Below the pieces are notes generated by a model, which was not told the origin of the DNA, did no database searches, and saw only the letters and a list, made by a program, of their open reading frames with translations. Both the position numbers and the translations under genes were made by a program. A DNA stretch of 64,000 nt from Amborella trichopoda (taxonomy: Eukaryota; Streptophyta; Magnoliopsida; Amborellales; Amborellaceae), in contig NW_006499801.1 in NCBI RefSeq assembly GCF_000471905.2, positions 929,823 to 993,822 of the forward strand, read 5' to 3'. Below are positions 1 to 13,179 of the stretch, in pieces. Within the stretch, counting starts at the first letter, position 1, and each line of letters starts with the position of its first letter.

Positions 1-584
1 AAAAATTGGAGTTTTGACATGCCACGTGCTGCTTCCTTCCGAAGTATATCAACCACATGTTCTTTTGTTCCTTTCTTTTTTCCCAAAAGAAGGAATATAT
101 AGTATCTTATAGCATGTGATTATACTAATGCTATATCATCATTTATACACCTCATAAAGTAAAGAATTAGAAGGATTGGCATGTGTTGGGAAGAAGGAAA
201 ACCATCATCTTAAAGGGATTAACATATTGGAAAAGAAAGATGAAGAAGGGTGAACTATGATCGTAGAGCACTTAATCTAATAATATCTTTAAGGACACCT
301 CTTTTCCGGTTGGACTCTCTTTTTCACTGAGTTTCCGAACAGCTAGTTTCTTGTTGGACTTGCTTTTGCAAAGCAAAAGAGAGCAGCCCGCCCATGAGAG
401 AGACACTGTTTACATGAGCATGTCTCTATAGAAATATAATGAAATAATCTTCAAAAATCGGGCCCCATCTATATGTTGTGTATGTGTGTGTATATTAATT
501 TGGAGATCTAGTTTGTCTATTGAATCATATATATTGGACGACACAAATTCAAACTAGACCTACCAATAGCCAGTATGTATGTAT
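1..584. other. Intergenic stretch, no gene seen
   Basis: No reading frame with recognisable protein content on either strand. A palindromic CACGTG (G-box) lies near 22-27, and TG-rich simple sequence lies around 478-492. The segment ends at the boundary of the LTR element that begins at 585. Confidence 0.5.
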
Positions 585-2504
585 TGAAAGGATTTTATGT
601 TAAAGCACGGTGTACATATATTTAAAAAATTCTTTACCTCGACACTGGCAATATCACTTACCATGTCTAATTACAATCAAACCACTCTTAAAATAAATAA
701 AATTGATTCTCAATTGCTACCTCTTCAAATATAATTCTTTATTCAAGAAACAAAACTAGAATTTATAGCTTTATGGGAAGAGAATTAAATATTTAAAAAG
801 GTAAATTTGACGGAGATTACCTCAACCGGGCTTAGGACACCCCACGCCGAGTCTCCTCCTTCTGATGGTGCTCGGGATCTATGATCGATATGTTGATTTT
901 CCTACCATGGCAAAAATCCACTCAATAGCTTAATTTTAATCAAGCCTCTTAGCTTGATTTTAGAGAGATAAGAGATGAATATGAAGAGAGAGACGGAGAG
1001 ATCTACTAGCAAGGGATTCTACCCCTTTGCCACCCATAAAGAACAGAGGTAGTGCGTGCCACCAAAACATGGTGCAACTTAGAGAAAGATAAAAACTAGG
1101 GCATGCCTCCCTTTCGTAATCCAAAACCATTTCCAGATAGAGCTAAATTTTGGGTAGGGAGAGAGAATTCTTAAAGAGAGAGAAGAGAATACGTATCTCA
1201 TTTTATGAGAGGAGATTTTCTTTTATAGATTTTCTATGCCATAGATTTTGTTTCAATTCGTAAGGTCAAATTTCAACCGTCGATCTATGGAGATTTGTGG
1301 GGTGAGAGATTTGAGTCATCAATCCAAAGGAATGAGCTAGAGCTTTATCCTCATTTTCTTAAATCTATTCCCATCAAATAAGAAAAAATTATATTTTAAT
1401 ATATCCAATCCTTAATTATTAAATCAACCAATATTGATTATTAGATCAACTAATATTGATTCAAAGATTTAGTAAATATCTCAAATATTCAACCTTATCA
1501 CATAAGTTGGTTATACCTAAATAATAAGCCAACAAAGAGGATTAACATTATTCCCCAGAATATTACGTGAATGGATAGGGCATGTCCCATTGGTGGCCAC
1601 TTGTGGGCCCACCTAATCTATATCTTTTTAAATTTTGGATCCCATATTTTATAAAGGTCCCATATATTTTTAGAAAATATTTTATTTCATATTTAGATTT
1701 TTTAAATCTTATATTTTATTTAAAACCTTGAAAAATTAATTTTTCTTAATTTATAAATCCAAATGACAAAAATAAAATATCATAAGATTTACAAAAATTC
1801 AAATAAACATTCTAAAAATCACATTATATAAAATTAATTAAAATTAATTAATTTTGATGGGAATCAGATTCGTTAGATCGAAGAAATTATCAATACATGG
1901 GAGTACTCTACCTTCAACTGCAAATCACGATCCGCCAAGCTTTCTCAAACTGACCCAGTAGTTCCCATGACCCACAGTCTACTGCAGAGGCTCATGATTG
2001 GACCACCAAAGTCAGCCAATAGACTAGGGGACGTAATTCCAGTTTATGAATTTCAAATTCTCCCCTAGAGACAAAAATCATGGTCCTCCAGACCATGACT
2101 CTATGGTGTATAGGGGTAATCTCTCGCACATGTACACGCTTCACTCTCATTAGTGAATCTCAAAACGGCTATATATGTACATGTCGATGATATAACGATG
2201 AGGTTTTAGCCCTATCTCTAAAGGTTATTCATCACACGCAAGGGCCACACAGTCCCTTAGCTCTCATCTGGGAATACTCCGACCTCATCAATAGACCCTT
2301 TTCGGTAGATCTCTATACCCAGATATCTTGGGTTTTTCTAAATCTCTACTGGCTTAGCTCATCGAGCCTAGTCCGAGTATCAGCAAATAACATTTGTCTA
2401 GTATGATCCACAAAAGGACTACACTCCCACTAAGTTTATGTTCCACTATATAAAATGCTCATAAAAGCTCTTATAAGGCCTTTAAAGGCCACATAAACCC
2501 AACA
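585..2504 (-). repeat. 3' LTR (left copy) of the copia-like element
   Basis: 1920 bp, beginning TGAAAGGA on the plus strand and ending CCCAACA, that is TG...CA in element orientation. It aligns along its length with 6215-7744. The block about 1908-2440, with the motif GACCCACAGTC, is missing from the right LTR but present in the solo LTR at 29229-31804, so the right copy was deleted rather than this one expanded. Confidence 0.8.
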
Positions 2505-2520
2505 TCTCCCACTTGGTCTT
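2505..2520 (-). other. Polypurine tract of the LTR element
   Basis: On the minus strand the 16 bases immediately before the 3' LTR are purine-rich and end GTGGGAGA, followed directly by the LTR start TGTTGGG. This is the expected position for plus-strand priming in an LTR retrotransposon. Confidence 0.65.
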
Positions 2521-2944
2521 TGAAGGCCCTACATTCTCTCTTCCTCACTTTCTCTCATCCTCATTTGTCTCTTCTAATAACAATCTCTCTCAATACATTA
2601 ATCATGGCTTTCGTCATCAATTCTTTCACAAAAGGACTCATAGAAGCAATGCCTCTTTGCTGCTCGGATCTCATCCCGAAAGTGGTCATAGTCCATCTTT
2701 CGTATTGCATTGTGAATCATGGACCTGCTGTCACAGAAAATCATCACGTATCCTCATTGCATGGGATCGTATCTTTATTGGCTTAAAAGAGTTCTTCAAA
2801 CAAGCCGCTTCTTTCTGTAGCTATACAACCAGCGCCACATATTTGGGTTCCATGGGTGAACAACACCATAGTCTGTTGTTCCAGCTGGCCTGTCAAACAC
2901 TAGGTGCTCCGACTGGAATATTTAGTTTATATGCTTGGAGTTAT

Positions 2945-3233
2945 TATGGAATCACGGCTCCCTTTTACATGCATATCGCCGCTATGTTGTCATAGAAAAT
3001 CTTCACTGCCTCACAACGTGATGGTTTAAAGTCAAGTCGATTAAGAAATTTCTTAATCCATACGGCCTCCTTGGCCGTCAAATAACACGCCACGTATTCT
3101 GCCTCTAGGATACAATGCTACCGCATCATGTTTTTTTTATTTTCAAGAAGATGTTCTCCCTCTAAGCATAAACATGTATCCAGATGTAGATTTCACATCA
3201 TCTGAATCCTTGAGATAGCTTGCATCTATGTAT
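2945..3233 (-). pseudogene. Copia RNase H remnant
   Basis: Conceptual minus-strand translation gives the signature blocks of Ty1/copia RNase H in the right order: DASYLKDSDD, then KSTSGYMFML, then EAEYVACYLTAKEAVWIKKF, then YDNIAAICM. The D of the first block, the E of EAEYVA and the D of YDN match the family's catalytic acids. Stops interrupt the frame after TSS and after AICM, so it cannot be expressed intact. Farther downstream (about 2750-2945) a weaker block resembling EAEYVA recurs, possibly a second degraded copy. The domain lies just upstream of the polypurine tract, as in copia elements. Confidence 0.75.
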
Positions 3234-3249
3234 ATGAATATCCAAGCAA

Positions 3250-6200
3250 CTAAAAAAAATGTGGGACCATAGCAGCTCCCATTCAATTATTGCACGTACA
3301 ATATATACATTCTCAACATTCTTATGTCTATATCATGAGGTAGCATAGTAAATCTCATGCAATAGGTAATTCAATGCCCATTAGTTTCACAATATGTAAA
3401 ACCTTTATAAACCACAAAAGTTCAACCACACTAGTCATCTTGGTAGTAAATCCATACAAACCAAGTTATCTAATCAATATAACATGTGTCAAAGAAGCCT
3501 AGCAAGATAGCTTTCCTATAACATTCCATATGGTTCAAAGTCTTAGCTAATTGAGGATTCTAAATAACTACAAACATGAGTCAAGGCATATGGGTATTTA
3601 AAAATCTATACATGACAATTTTTCTCTCAATTTTATAAATACCTCGAAGGAATAATGGTTTTCTCTCTTTTAAAAAAAAATTGATTTGGCATACACAAGC
3701 AATGGTTAGATAATACTATGACGGTATAAAATAATTCTTCATATAGAATTAGTAGATCTAACATGACTATAGGGTTTTCTCAAAACATCCAATTTAATAT
3801 TATAATATATTCGTAGTCTACAAAAATTATTTTACCGCATTCACCTACCAAGTCATGTTTACAGCTACAAAAACAAGACATAAAATCCATATTACAATTT
3901 TATCTAAAATAAAACATGACTAAAGAATGGTTATCAAAATCTTGACAAAAATTCATTTTTGGCAAATATGGAGATTTTATGAAGAGATCAACATCACATG
4001 CAAGACATCAAATTACTGAACATTATCAAGAGGATGGTCACTAAGACAGAGTTCCATCAAAATACTCCCTACGTGCTTACATATTTGAATGAACCATACT
4101 CATCTCTAGTGTTTCATACTTAGGACTCAAAGCCCTTGAATAATCACATCTTCATATGTATCACTACCTTAAGTAGTTCGCACTCTTAGCACAAGAAGGC
4201 ACCATAATACATGATATTCATAAAAGACTCTTTCAAATTTGTTAGCACATATCACTCAATGTTCATATACTCCATACATATTAATAAAGTAATTAGCCAA
4301 AATATAACCAAAGCATATAAAGGTACCTGAACCTTTTTCCCTATATGACTTTACCAATTAATGTGGGATATATTTAATACCGCAAAACCATGTAGTGTGG
4401 TACCTGAGCTTTCTTGATTCATTGTTTTTACAATCGATTAGCGATGTTGGAAGAGCACATAATTGGTGAAAAATATATTCGTCTTCGATTTCATATGTCA
4501 CGATATGTCCATTTCTTCGGCACTTAGATTCTCACTTCTCACACCGTGGAGGAAAATCTTTTTCATCCCATCATTTCAAATATCACAAATTTGATTCTTC
4601 CACTGATCTTTAACTTTTATTTGCTACCTCCAAGCTTCTCTATGTATCTCTTCATTTCGAAGAAACCAAGATGCTGTTATAAGTATTGTGTTTCTTCTTC
4701 TTTTTGTTGTTCTCAGATCGAACACTCTTCATATAGTGTGTCGTACCTTGTCAGCTCTGTATTACTTCTTTCTAAAGTTTTATTATAATAAACCATATGC
4801 ATGGCACACTATAAAACCCCTTTTAAATGAGCCTTAAAAAGGTCTCCACTACTGGGAATCCAAAGATGTGCATTAACATGCCACATCTTTTAATTTACTG
4901 CAGAATAGAACATGAACATCCCATGATAAAAATATGATATCTCTCAACTCATAAAGAGTTTCTCTCCAAAACTTTTTGAGTACTGAAATAGACTCAAAAA
5001 TATAAATAGTGCTTAGTTCCATCCCTAAATCACACCATTTATTGATTCTACATTTGAGTGACTTTTTACGTCACAATGCATTTTTCTCAATAGAAAATAA
5101 AGTTGAGTATCTCTTAATAATTTGTTTCTCTCAAACCTCAAAGAATTTCTTCATGAAATCTCTTGTGTTGAAAACTAGACTCAAAACTAAATCATAACGT
5201 CATGGTGTGAGTCTCAAATAATATCTTCCTTCAGAAAAATAAATAAGGTGATATACACTTCACAAAATTACTCATACTGCAGAATTTCAGGATGAACACT
5301 GTCTAATAAAATTGTATTTTATCTCTATCATTGTGGAGTTTTCCTTTCAAACTAATTGTGTTTAAAAGTAGACACATAATGGTGGCACATATTTTACAAG
5401 CCTCATATCACTCTGTTAAGTAAGTCTGATAATTATAGGTTTTTTAAGTCTCAATGAAGAGTACATCATAATTGCAGAAAATTCAGGATGACCTCTCTTC
5501 AATCCAAAATTTTTATTCCTCTCTTCCCATAGATATTTCTCTCTCAAGTAAATTTCATTAGAAACTAGACTCAAAATTAAAGTCTAAAAACTTAGTGTGA
5601 GTCATAAAATATTCTGTCAAGAATAGAAATAAAATATTGACTTCCAAGTCATGGAAATAATTTTTATTGCAGAAAGTAACACTTGCGCACCCTTCAATAA
5701 ATCGATCATATATTTCAAACCACAAATAATTTCTTGATGAAATTTTTTTTGTTTGAAAGTAGACTTTTTATGAGTCATAATAAAATTTTAGCTAGAAATA
5801 AAATTATACTATTGGTAGGAAAAATCACAGAACTCAATGCACAGTTCTTAGATTTTGTAAGGTCAAAATTGACACCCTTCAATCATGATTCCATAACTCT
5901 CAATTCCATTAGGATCTCCTACTGAAATTTTGTAGGTAGATCCTACTCTCAAAGAAACACAAAATCACTTAGTATACAACAAAAAAATACATCATTATCG
6001 TCTTCATGTAACTGCTCCAAAATAGCACATAGTACTCATTCTGTAAAGTGTCTTTCTCAGTATTTTGAATATTTCAATAATTCTTAACCGTGGTATATTA
6101 CTTGACCACAAAGATTAATAGCTTTCATACATCTCATTCCTAAGCTTGATCTCGACTAAATAAGGGGGAAAAAACATCTAATGGCTTCAAAAATCAACAT
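3250..6200. other. Internal region of the LTR element without recognisable coding
   Basis: About 3 kb of AT-rich sequence between the RNase H relic and the primer-binding site. Short frames exist on both strands but none shows gag, protease, integrase or RT motifs. Similar phrases recur several times between 4850 and 5950 (an 'actagactcaaaa' motif followed by 'gtgagtc'), which suggests internal degenerate tandem repetition. Confidence 0.5.
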
Positions 6201-6201
6201 T

Positions 6202-6213
6202 GCTATGATACCA
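6202..6213 (-). other. Primer-binding site, initiator-Met tRNA type
   Basis: On the minus strand the sequence TGGTATCATAGC starts one base after the end of the right LTR. The usual plant retrotransposon site complementary to initiator methionine tRNA is TGGTATCAGAGC, so 11 of 12 bases match. This fixes the element's orientation as minus. Confidence 0.8.
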
Positions 6214-6214
6214 A

Positions 6215-7744
6215 TGAAAGGACTTTATGATAAAGCACGGTGTATATATATTTAAATAATTCTTTACCTCTACACTGTCAATATCACTTATAATGTCCAA
6301 TTATAATCAAAGCACTCTTGAAATAAATAAAATAAAATAAAATGGGTTCTCAATTGCTACCTCTTCAAATACAATTATTTATTCAAGAAACAAAACTATA
6401 ATTTATTACTTTATGGTAAGAGAAATAAATATTTAAAAAGATAAAATTATCGGAGATTAGCTCAACCGGGCTTAGTACACCCTACGCTGAGTCTCCTCCT
6501 TCCGATGATGCGCGGGATCTATGACCGGTATGCCGATTTTCCTACCATGGCAAAAATCCACTCAATGGCTTAATTTTAATCAAGCCTCTTAGCTTGATTT
6601 TAAAGAGATAAGAAATGAATATGAAGAGAGAGGGAGAGATCTACTAGCAAGGGGTTTTACCCTTTTGCCACCCATAAAGAACAGAAGTGATGCGTGCCAC
6701 CAAAACATGGTGCAATTTGGAGAAAGATAAAAACTAGGTATGCGTAATCCAAAGCCCTTTCCAAATATAGCTAAATTTTGAGAGAGAATTATTAAAGAGA
6801 GAGAAGAGAATACGTATATCATTTTATGATGGGAGACCTTGTTTTATAGATTTTCTATGTCATAGATTTTGCTTCAATTCGTAAAGTCAAATCTCAACCG
6901 TTGACCAAAGGAGATTTGTGGGGTGAGATATTTGAATCATCAATCTCTTTGATCCACCATCAAGATTCAAAGAGATAAGCTAGAGCTTTATCCTCTTTTT
7001 CCTAAATCTATTCCCATCAAATAAGAAAAACTTATATTTTAATATATTCAATCCTTAATTATTAGATCAACCAATATTATTGATTATTAGATCAACTAAT
7101 ATTGATTATTAGACCAATATTATTGATTATTAGATCAACCAATATTGACTATTAGATCTACTAATATTGATTAAAAGATTTAGTAAACATCTTAAATATT
7201 CAACCTTATCACATAAGTTTGTTATACCTAAAAAATAAACCAACATGATAAACATTATTCCCCAGAATATTACGTGAATGGGTGAGGTGTTTCCCCTTTT
7301 TGGTGGCCAGGCCTCACCTAATCCATATCTTTTTAAATTTTGGACCCCATCTTTTATGGAGGTCCCATATATTTTTAAAAAATATTTTATTTCGTATTTA
7401 GAATTATTTAAATTTTATATTTTATTTAAAACATTGAAAAATTAATTTCTTTTAATTTATAAATCCAAATGACAAAAATAAAATATCAGAAGATTCACAA
7501 AAATTCAAATAAACATTCTAAAAATTACATAATATAAAATTAATTAAATTAATTAATTTTGATGGGAATCAGATCCGTTAGATCTAAAAAATTATCAATA
7601 CATGGGAGCACTCCACCTTCAATTGTGAATCATGATCCGCCTAGCTTTCTCAAACTGACCCACCAATTCTCATGCTTACAGCCCACTATATAAAATGCCT
7701 ATACAAGCTCTCATAAGGTCTTTAAATGACACATAAACCCAATA
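6215..7744 (-). repeat. 5' LTR (right copy) of the copia-like element
   Basis: About 1530 bp, alignable to 585-2504 with frequent substitutions and small indels, including a local expansion of a TATTGATTATTAGATCAAC-type motif around 7070-7170. It lacks a block of roughly 0.4 kb found in the left LTR. The outer terminus reads CCCAATA where CCCAACA is expected. Confidence 0.78.
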
Positions 7745-8239
7745 TTATCTTTTCATTTACAGAATAAAAAATAATAAAAATACAACTACACGCGTCGGTG
7801 CACTTGGGCCATCCAGATTATTAAATCTGGATCATCTAGCCTATATTGTAGTAAAGGTTTTTCGACTCATAAAATCAAGTTCGATATTTATGTGCGTGTG
7901 TGTATGTGAGCATGCTTGGATAAACATTTTGTTCGTCGACCTCGACCTACAGACGTGAATGGCAGGCACATTTTACCCCATAGTTTCAAGTACTTTAGAT
8001 TTTTTTATTTTTACCTAGAGTGCCGATATGATTCCAATTTATATTCAAATTGAAGTCCATAGGACCCTTATTCAAAAACAAAGATAAAAAGAAAAAAAAA
8101 AGAAAAAGTTAATTTATTGATACGTACATCTCGCTATTCATCTCTCCTGTAATCTTCGTCCAGCCTATAGACAACAAATACGTACTTGTACATGAGCATA
8201 ATTGATGTTTATTTTTTTAGCTTATCTCTATATTATTAT

Positions 8240-8500
8240 TAGGATTCGGTTTCTATCAAGTGCAGATGTAGAAATGAGGGCCCCTTAATAAATCTATTTT
8301 TTATATAAATTTTAAAATTTCATTTTTAAAGACATATAATCTATACCATAGAAACAAGAAATAATAAGTTTAATAAGAAAACATTTGAACCATTAGTTTC
8401 CATTGTTTTTAGATGGAACACCTACTTGCATCCATCTTTAAGATGGACGCTTTACACTTTCTGGACCGCATATGTAGAAATGCGGTTGAGCCTGAATGAA
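8240..8500. repeat. Repeat family C, copy 1
   Basis: Shares an ordered series of motifs with 25620-25915 and 27110-27390: 'atgtagaaatg', 'taataaatctatttttta', 'tttagatggaacacc', and 'catccatctttaagatgga'. The ends carry related inverted motifs (GGTTTCTATG at one end, CATAGAAA-like at the other), suggesting a decayed MITE. No target duplication was established. Confidence 0.6.
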
Positions 8501-8524
8501 ATAATTTTCGTTATTATTATTGTG

Positions 8525-8745
8525 GGATTCTATACAATGAGATCATTTACTTTTGATACAAAGAAGTCACAATTACTTACAACAATCGAATGTCAAATCT
8601 GATAGCTTAAGTGTGCCACAAGATTCGAGAAAATTTCTTTTCAAGCTTGAGCTTGATCAATGGAATAAATGCATCCATCTTATTTCACGTGGTCAAGATT
8701 AATTGTGACCACCTTGTACCAAAGATAAATGATCTCATTTGATAC
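8525..8745. repeat. MITE-2 copy
   Basis: Inverted-repeat element of about 220 bp. The left arm reads AATGAGATCATTTAC... TCACAATTA, and the reverse complement of the right arm (near 8692-8740) reads AATGAGATCATTTATC... TCACAATTA. Nearly the whole sequence aligns with 56535-56765. Other relatives are at 32080-32300, 50640-50850, 51090-51300, 56930-57175, 57215-57425 and 62390-62610. Boundaries are approximate. Confidence 0.7.
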
Positions 8746-8785
8746 TTTTTAATACTATTATTATTATTATAGATAAAATGTTATA

Positions 8786-9178
8786 GGGAAAAGTTTATAT
8801 AAAGCCGAGGCTATAAACAATCAAATTCGAGCATACCTCAAAACTTTCACTAGAAGAGGTTGTTTTGATGCCCAGATATCCTTAAATTGATCATTTCGAC
8901 ATCAAGATGCATGGACATGAGGAAAAAAATAGATTTTAAGTTTTGGAAATAGTGTATTTTGTAACACATTTTTGGATCATCAATTTTAAAGATTTTCAAG
9001 TTCTCGTAGTTCTTTCGATCTGCATTATTTTTGAAGTTTTAAACAATATAAATAAATATGAAAATATATTTTAAGGCTATTAAAAAAAATTCAATATTGA
9101 AACCACAATTTTCGATACTATTTGAAGGTAGGTTCTAATTAGATTGTTTAGAGCCTAGGCTCTGTACAAACCGCACCC
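8786..9178. mobile_element. MITE-1 copy, 9-bp TSD
   Basis: 393-bp element starting GGGAAAAGTTTATAT and ending CAAACCGCACCC; the reverse complement of the end, GGGTGCGGTTTGTA, pairs with the start. It is flanked by aatgttata (8777-8785) and aacgttaaa (9179-9187), 7 of 9 identical, as expected for an old Mutator-type 9-bp target duplication. Closely similar to 26529-26918. Confidence 0.75.
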
Positions 9179-9187
9179 AACGTTAAA

Positions 9188-12100
9188 TAGCTCACTCTTA
9201 CGGGTACTTTCATAAGTTTTTCTTGTTATTATGACTACTACTATTATTATTATTATAATATTCACTAAGTTAGATGGATGGTAACATGTTTCCTCGATAA
9301 GCACGAAGGCTCTCTCTTGCATTATTCCTCCATCTTTTGACTTTTATTTCTTTTGGAATATTTTTACCTTTTTTTAACTCAATTTATTTTGAATTCAAAC
9401 CGTCCTTTCTCTTGTATTTCTCTTCCCAAGGGAATTTTTGGATTAAAGCCCTTAATAAAAACAATTTATTTTTTATTTTTTTTTGTTGTAGCATGTAGCA
9501 ATATGGATAGAATATTTTAAATGTTTTCATTATTTATTCTAGTTAATTGCAGAAAATATATTCCGTATATTTGACTATCCAGAGAGCGCCAGTTCCTAAT
9601 AATTATGAACACAAAACATAAAAAATAATAAGCCTCTCAAATAGTACGTGGCCTTCAATTTTATCAAAGAATTTCAAAGTACTTTTCCTTTTAAAAAAAC
9701 TCACAAGGAGAAGTCTTTGTACCAAAGCTCCACTTCCGAGAAATTCATATTGAGATTTGTTTTTGGTGTTGTGCAGTGGCTTTATGACTTGAACCCCCCC
9801 TCGAAAAAATAAAAATAAAAATAAAAATGGTAATCTAAACACATGAATCAATAAATCAGTGATTTAAAAAATAGGTCACTACAAAATCATTCGGTCTGAT
9901 GAAATCGGTCACCTCATGTTAATTTTGTCAATGTATAGGAAAATCGTTCGGGTCTAGAACAAAAAGTGAAGATTTGCGATAGTAAAAATACCAATTAACC
10001 GGTCACTGTAAAATGGCGATCCAGACCGCCAATTCACTTATCCAAATTAGTTTTTGTAATGCCCAATCTGGGTCACCTATCCATCTTTTAAATCACTATA
10101 TTTTAAAAAATAAATTTTTTTTTTTTTAACTTAAACAAAATGAATTTCTTTTCATCGTACTTTTCACACGATACAACTTAGTTGGTCTAAAGGAATAGGC
10201 GTACTTCCCAATAGTTTCATGCAAGTCTCTTCTTTAGAGAGAGAGACCAATAGTTTCATGCAAGTCTCTTCTTTAGAGAGAGAGAGAGAAGAAAAGTAAA
10301 AGAAAAAAGTAAAAGGGAAAAGGGAAAGGGAGGATCAAAATTTGCTCCTTGGATTGACGGAAAAACTTGACCCCTTCCCCATCTACATTGAGATGAGACT
10401 CGGGTCTTATTTTGTTCAACAAATCAAGCATAGCTACTTCTTTTTATGCCTTGTTTTTATCTTTTAATGGTAACAAGGTTTTATGACCAAGGTTTGATTG
10501 TTCTTTGAAATTTGGAAAAAAACAAAGTTGTCCTTCTCATGGAGTTCCATTTAAAGTAGGCTTCATTTGACAAAATTTTGTCATTTTTTCAAAAATTAAT
10601 CAAGATTTAGTACAGCATAGTGACCTTTTTTTACAATGATTTATTCTTTTTTAAAAAAAAGGAAAAAACTTGCCCATCTTTTTAAGTTTTCCATTGTTTT
10701 GGAATTTTTAGAATAATTTTCTAGAGAATCCAAAAACTTATAAATATTGCACAACAAGAAATTCTTGGGGATGAGATCTATATGCATTTGTTAAATATTG
10801 TAATTTAGAGAGGGGTCCAATTGATATAAGGTGGAAATTTTACTTACAAAATCTACACAACCGAATCCTTTTGGACAGTGCAAAACATTGCACCCTTACT
10901 TATACAAATAACGTTGCAATACAGATATAGATCCAACCACTTAGAACCTTAGTGGTTAATATAATTAATAAGCAAACTTCTCCCGTCACCACATTATGCA
11001 TTTCGGTCATGTAACAAGCATAGAGTTTTAGATGATCTTGGTGCATCTAGACCGTCCATTCTTATCAGAGGTCCAAATCAACAATAAAGGCTTCCAACCT
11101 ACTGCTTGAAGGTGGTCCCCACCTTCCAGTGCTTGATCTAGATTACCATAGGAATGGATGGTGTAGATGAGTCAAAGTTCTATTATGAATGTTAAAAATA
11201 GGCCGAAATTTAGTAGCCAGCCAATGGATCAGACTTGCCCGATCAAGATTGAGGCCAATGGGTGGGCAATCAGGCCCTTAGAAACTCCAAAATTGCCCTA
11301 GTCCCACCATATTTTTCTTGAAGTTTCTTTGGTATCCAATGTGACTATATTCAGGCACTCAAAACTAGAATTTGCAATCGAATTAGTCCATTGAGGGACT
11401 GATTCGGTTCATGATTCTGTACTTTCAGACATTAAACCAAATAGATTGAAAGCCTCTGGAATTCACTGCATAGATGATCTAATTGTAATTTTGTAATAAG
11501 GAAATTTTCAAATTGATCTCCCTCTCGTTTTATGATGGTCTAGGCAGGTTCATCTAAACCTTAACGATTAGCTCACACCTTCAACGCTTACCTCACGAAT
11601 TTCCTATTTTTGGGGCAATATAATGAGACTGTACAAATGATGAAACTGTTATTATCCGGTACACAAAGGCCACAAACACCTATAGTCTTCAAATGTAAGA
11701 TGTAAAATTATACATTTGGTCATTGTTTTTTGGACATAGAGATCGCAAATACTGGAAGCTATCTGAAATAAAATCAAGGAGGTGGGGCATGTTATTTCTT
11801 TGAATAAAATCTGAGAAAAAAATTTCTAACACTGAGCATGGTAAATGGGATATCAACATCATCCCAAATCACATCTGATGACTAGGGTAATCGTGATATT
11901 CTTTTCTTAATGACAATATATCTTATTATATGCTTTCCTCTCTATTTTTTAATTTGATCTAGCGCTAACAAATCTTCAAATACTTCCTTTTCTTTTTAGA
12001 GTTGTATTTAAAAATACGACAATTTTCAATTTGGATTGCCAATCCAGATCAGAATTGGTTGGAACATAATATGTTCCAAGATATTATAGGTCACAGATGA

Positions 12101-13150
12101 TCCAGATTAGAACTGGATGGGACATAATTGGTTCTGGGATAGTATGGGTCCCGGCCCGATTCCTTTTAAAACCCCACTGATATATTTTTGTTTCTTTTTT
12201 TAAAAAAAAAACGTATCTAATATTTTTCTAGGTCCTCTAAATACCGAATTGATAAGCATATATGTTAATTTTACTTTATTTTGTTTATTTTTAATATTTT
12301 CTGAATTATCGATCCAAAATCGATCCGAATAGCCGATCGAACCAATCCCAGTTTTGAAATACTATTTTAGTGTAAGTTCAAATAGAATACCAGCTGGTAA
12401 GTGGTATTTAGGTGTGGTTACTTTCAAAGTTTCAAAACATAAGGCCTCACTGATTGAAGCCTAAATGTAATTTTGATTTAGATACTCCCACAGTACACCT
12501 TGTTTTACTAAAAGATAAATAGAGAGAGGGGGCCACCATGCTTTAGCAATAGTTTCCATGGTTTGAATGCTACAAAATGCCCTTTAAAAGCCAATGTCCT
12601 CGTCTCCTTCTCATGATTTCAAAGGTGCTCACATGGCCCCACAAGCCCCTCCTTTTATGACCAACGGGCCGGGCCCACCTCAGACACTTACACAAATATC
12701 ACGTCACCCTACTTATAGTAAGGAGCCTAAACGAGAAACCATTCATTGGAGCTTCCTATGGATGCGTTGCATGGGCCAATCCATGGAAAAGGTTACCATT
12801 TCACCCCTATGTTTTGTCACTACATAGTTAATTATGGGCTTTATGTGTCAATTAGGGATGTGGGCATTTGCATAATTAAGCATAAAGAGGTTTTATTAAG
12901 CAATGCCTCAAATTTAACGGGAAAATGTAGATCTAGTACTATATAACTTGTAAATTGATTATCTCTACCACGGTGATCATGATCTTTAAAATATATGTAA
13001 TTCAAGATCTAAAATACTTCATCATGTACCAAGTTTATTTGGACCAATGTTTACAAATTTGTGCACTGAAACTCCAAATTTCACAATTAAGGACATAAAC
13101 ATATCTACTAACCATCATAGAAATTTCTAGCACCGTAACTGCATTTTCTG
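9188..13150. other. Gene-free stretch with small repeat fragments
   Basis: No convincing gene. Contents: degenerate CCGG/GATC-rich patches at about 9880-10080 and 12005-12370 resembling decayed hAT-type MITE ends; a 38-39-bp tandem duplication at about 10207-10284 ending in a short GA run; and short frames near 12594-12946 with no family resemblance. Confidence 0.45.
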
Positions 13151-13179
13151 CTAAGGTTATGTGGCTTTACTCAATAGTC

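Larger units (their letters stand above)
585..7744 (-). mobile_element. Degenerate Ty1/copia-like LTR retrotransposon
   Basis: Two long related direct repeats (585-2504 and 6215-7744) flank a 3.7-kb internal region. Read on the minus strand the order is 5' LTR (right copy), a primer-binding site matching initiator-Met tRNA, internal region, copia RNase H remnant, polypurine tract, 3' LTR (left copy). The left LTR has the canonical TG...CA ends; in the right one the outer TG has become TA. The LTRs differ at about 5 of the first 61 aligned bases, and the right LTR lacks roughly 0.4 kb present in the left, so this is an old insertion. No clean 5-bp target duplication was found. Apart from the RNase H relic I see no gag, protease or integrase coding, so the copy is either heavily deleted or derived from a non-autonomous element. 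Confidence 0.8.

Noticed and set aside
2513..2995. Plus-strand 160-codon open frame inside the LTR element
   Set aside because: It is antisense to the copia RNase H relic and its surroundings; the protein has no family resemblance, and the minus-strand reading explains the region.
580..7749. tgtat / ttatc as a target duplication of the copia-like element
   Set aside because: The two 5-bp flanks do not match; either the site has mutated or the ends derive from recombination between copies.
12594..12946. Overlapping plus-strand short frames
   Set aside because: Two overlapping frames of 66-77 codons with no family resemblance and no gene context.
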